A stretch of 64,000 nt of DNA, from assembly GCA_964420995.1 (NCBI GenBank), contig CAYQUX010000024.1, positions 1-64,000 on the forward strand, read 5' to 3'. Source of the stretch: Leptolinea sp964420995. GTDB taxonomy: Bacteria; Chloroflexota; Anaerolineae; Anaerolineales; Anaerolineaceae. The first letter of the stretch is position 1; each line of letters opens with the position of its first letter. A model generated the notes under the pieces. That model saw nothing but the letters and a program-made list of their open reading frames with translations. It ran no database searches and had not been told where the DNA came from. Positions 60,279 through 64,000 of the stretch are shown here, piece by piece. The translations under genes and the position numbers were made by a program.

Positions 60279-62258
60279 TTACTTCGGGCAGGTCTGCCCA
60301 ATTTCAAATGTTTCAATGCCGTAAAGGGCAGATCGGGAAGAGACATCCATATCCAACCCGCAAAGATCGGGGCGTGACGCGGCAATTTTCAAATGAAAGT
60401 ACAGGGGAATAGCCGGCAACTCATCGGAAAACTGTTTTTGAACCGCCGCCGCGGCTGTTTGAGAATCGCTGCCCTCAGAGCGTGCCAGCTGACAGGCTGA
60501 ATCAAAAGTCGTGCTGGTATAGCCTCCCAGGTTGATGCCCATCCACTGATTTTTTAGAGAAGGGATCTGGGCGGTCTGGAACAGGTCACAGGGAATACGC
60601 TGACCCGCCTGCCAGGCAATTTGCGCGAGGTCAAATTTTCGGCCAAACAGCTCACCATCCGGCGCGGGAGCGTACATGGTTTCAGGCGCGGCAGTTTTCA
60701 CATTGATCTGGATACCGCACGTCGAGGCGGACTCCACGAGCACTTTGACAATTTCCTGGCGAAGATACGCATCGGTCACCAGATAATTAACCGCCAATTT
60801 TGACCCGTCTGCAACACCGGGCACTCCATAGGCCACCCGGGGTGTAGTCGGGTTGGAATCATCATCCTTCCACCCTGCTTCATCCAGTAATGCATTGCCG
60901 GCGGCCGGGTCATAGGCATACTTTGTCAGGCCGGCAGCCAGTTTGGGGTGGTCAAGTGTCAGGAAGCCGTCTGGAATGGCGGATTGCTGGAGCAGTTGTT
61001 TATTCACCGCCCTGTCGCGATCAAGACAGTAGGCGAACGCTTTTCGGGTGCGGACATCACCAAAGAAATCCGGACGGTCACCTGTCAGGGGAGAATTACC
61101 GTCAGCATAAGAGGCCGGGACAATATTGAAGAGGATCTCCTCCCACTCCGGACCCTGTCCCACGGCGGCTTTGATCTTTCCGGCTTTCTGGGCATCCAGC
61201 GTCTGCTCAAGCATGGATTCCAATCCCGCGGACGGATCCACAATGTCGCATTCACCTTTTTGCAGAGCGGCCAGGTTGTTATCTGCCTGGGTTCCCAGGA
61301 ATTTATAGGTTAATGTATCAAATTTTGGTAATCCTTCCGCCGCACGGAAGTATTTGGGGTTTTTCTGCAGGGTGATGTGATCACCCTTGACCCATTCAGA
61401 GATCACGTAAGGTCCCCACCCCAGCGGTTTTTGAGCAGCTTCCGGCGCGGTCAACAGGTCAGCCGGTTTGAACTTCTCCCAGGCGTGTTTTGGCAGGGGA
61501 AGAAAAAAGTTCTGCTGGTAAAGGGCATCTGAATAACCGGGTATTCCTGACCATTCCACCGTAAGATTGTCAAGTACTTTGTATGTAGATGTTCGGTACA
61601 ACAGGTAATGGTTAACCGGTGTCGCCTGGTCTGACGCCACCTGGTAGGAATAGACCGAGTCTTCCGCGGTGAGCGGTGATCCATCCGACCAGAGAAGACC
61701 ATCTTTCAACTTGAATTTGACCGTCATCCGGTCCATCTTAAGTTCGGTGATTCCATCCCAGGTTACGGCGCAATCAATCGATGTACAGCCGGACGGCCGT
61801 ACCGTGACATCTTTGGTAAGTGTCTTGACCTCATCTGTGACGGTCAGCACGGAATCACCTTCCACTACCGTGACCGATTGAATGACGGCATCGCCATCCG
61901 CCAGGGTGGGAAGCTTTTCCAGAATCACCGGCACGGGTGCGAATTTTATCGTATCGATTGGGCCGTCATAGATGGCTTCCAGAATACTCCACGCGGATTG
62001 GGATGGATTGGCATACGGATAGAGTGATGCCGGTTCCTGCGCCGTGCAAACAGTCAGGCTTTTTTGGGTGGGAACGGCGGTGGCTGTTTCGGCAATGAAG
62101 GTGGGAATGACCACCGTTGGCAGACTGCCCTGGGGAACCGTGGGGGTACTGACAGGAGCAGGAGCAGCCGGCTGGCAGGCAGCCAGAAAAACCATAAGCG
62201 GCACTACCGCAATGGCGATTTTGTTTATACAGCTATGACAATGGGGAGGTTTTCGCAT
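60279..62258 (-). CDS. Peptide-type ABC substrate-binding lipoprotein
   Basis: The 659-residue protein belongs to the SBP family 5 (OppA/DppA type). A lipoprotein signal peptide (lipobox FLAAC) and a Thr/Pro linker lead into the two-lobe domain. The family pattern DNLTVEWSGIPGYSDALYQ, GDHITLQKNPKYFR, and RTKAFAY-like segments (here DVRTRKAFAYCLDRD) are evident. Ligand specificity cannot be read. I chose ATG 62258, with a GGAAG site. It opens the operon oppA-oppD-oppF. A terminator of ftsK lies just upstream. Confidence 0.88.
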   Translation of the reverse strand: MRKPPHCHSCINKIAIAVVPLMVFLAACQPAAPAPVSTPTVPQGSLPTVVIPTFIAETATAVPTQKSLTVCTAQEPASLYPYANPSQSAWSILEAIYDGPIDTIKFAPVPVILEKLPTLADGDAVIQSVTVVEGDSVLTVTDEVKTLTKDVTVRPSGCTSIDCAVTWDGITELKMDRMTVKFKLKDGLLWSDGSPLTAEDSVYSYQVASDQATPVNHYLLYRTSTYKVLDNLTVEWSGIPGYSDALYQQNFFLPLPKHAWEKFKPADLLTAPEAAQKPLGWGPYVISEWVKGDHITLQKNPKYFRAAEGLPKFDTLTYKFLGTQADNNLAALQKGECDIVDPSAGLESMLEQTLDAQKAGKIKAAVGQGPEWEEILFNIVPASYADGNSPLTGDRPDFFGDVRTRKAFAYCLDRDRAVNKQLLQQSAIPDGFLTLDHPKLAAGLTKYAYDPAAGNALLDEAGWKDDDSNPTTPRVAYGVPGVADGSKLAVNYLVTDAYLRQEIVKVLVESASTCGIQINVKTAAPETMYAPAPDGELFGRKFDLAQIAWQAGQRIPCDLFQTAQIPSLKNQWMGINLGGYTSTTFDSACQLARSEGSDSQTAAAAVQKQFSDELPAIPLYFHLKIAASRPDLCGLDMDVSSRSALYGIETFEIGQTCPK

Positions 62259-62277
62259 TATGCTTCCATACAAGAAA

Positions 62278-62302
62278 GCGGGTGCAGACAGGCTGCATCC
62301 GC
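62278..62302 (-). terminator. ftsK terminator
   Basis: A 10-bp stem (62278-62287 with 62293-62302) with one G-U pair and a 5-nt loop is followed on the minus strand by TTTCTTG. It lies about 80 nt after the ftsK stop and before the substrate-binding gene. Confidence 0.55.
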
Positions 62303-62382
62303 CTTATCCTTAATAAACGGTATTATACGTCTTTTTTGTGGATTCTTGCCCGCCGGGAAAAATTTTAAATTTTTCCTTCCCG

Positions 62383-64000
<1,618 letters not shown>

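Overview
The window looks like an ordinary chromosomal stretch from a bacterium of the phylum Chloroflexota, probably an Anaerolineae-type lineage. This is an inference from gene content and style, not from a database search. The pointers are a fused alpha-beta glycyl-tRNA synthetase, a complete 14-gene nuo cluster, many lipoproteins with a lipobox followed by Pro/Thr-rich linkers, and no outer-membrane or LPS genes. Base composition is moderately GC-rich, except for a visibly AT-rich patch around 30.5-31.3 kb. There are no rRNA genes, CRISPR arrays, insertion sequences or phage genes. One tRNA (Gln, UUG) is present.

Layout. 0.2-4.5 kb: OsmC-like protein, RNase Z, a coiled-coil lipoprotein and two paralogous exported beta-sandwich proteins. 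4.5-12.8 kb: an M20-peptidase relative that has lost most active-site residues, an aldo/keto reductase, methionyl-tRNA synthetase, a LuxR-type regulator, a secreted LVIVD beta-propeller and a polytopic membrane protein resembling GT-C glycosyltransferases. 12.9-27.2 kb: nuoA to nuoN in canonical order on the minus strand, a full respiratory complex I. 27.4-30.4 kb: a small lipid-anchored cytochrome c, a PadR/HAAS-domain membrane-protein operon with a palindrome over its promoter, a GNAT acetyltransferase and a bacteriohemerythrin. 30.5-34.5 kb: an AT-rich orphan membrane protein, EttA and an orphan membrane-protein/lipoprotein pair. 35-41.3 kb: a thioredoxin-reductase-like flavoprotein without the NADPH motif, palindromic repeats around a duplicated 3' fragment of a cysteine-synthase-like gene, that gene itself, a two-nuclease fusion protein (PD-(D/E)XK plus DUF2779), threonine aldolase, a TspO-related protein and DUF523. 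41.4-44.4 kb: a TlpA/CcdA thiol-redox pair and an MFS exporter. 44.5-56 kb: housekeeping genes (rpoD, dnaG, glyQS, recO, cdd, a CorC-family gene, glmU). 56-64 kb: a pentapeptide-repeat protein, tRNA-Gln, a response regulator, a peptide ABC importer without permease genes, and the 3' part of ftsK, cut by the window edge.

Working together. Complex I is the only large pathway present. The lipid-anchored cytochrome, hemerythrin, TlpA/CcdA, TrxB-like protein and OsmC fit an organism that respires while managing oxygen and thiol stress. The dnaG-rpoD and glmU-corC-cdd-recO clusters look like housekeeping operons. I found no obvious new defence or mobile system. The points most worth a second look are the degenerate M20 protein, the NADPH-motif-less TrxB homologue, the DUF2779 nuclease fusion, the cysteine-synthase duplication scar with interposed palindromes, the dispersed palindromic repeat family, and several palindromes sitting over promoters or start sites.
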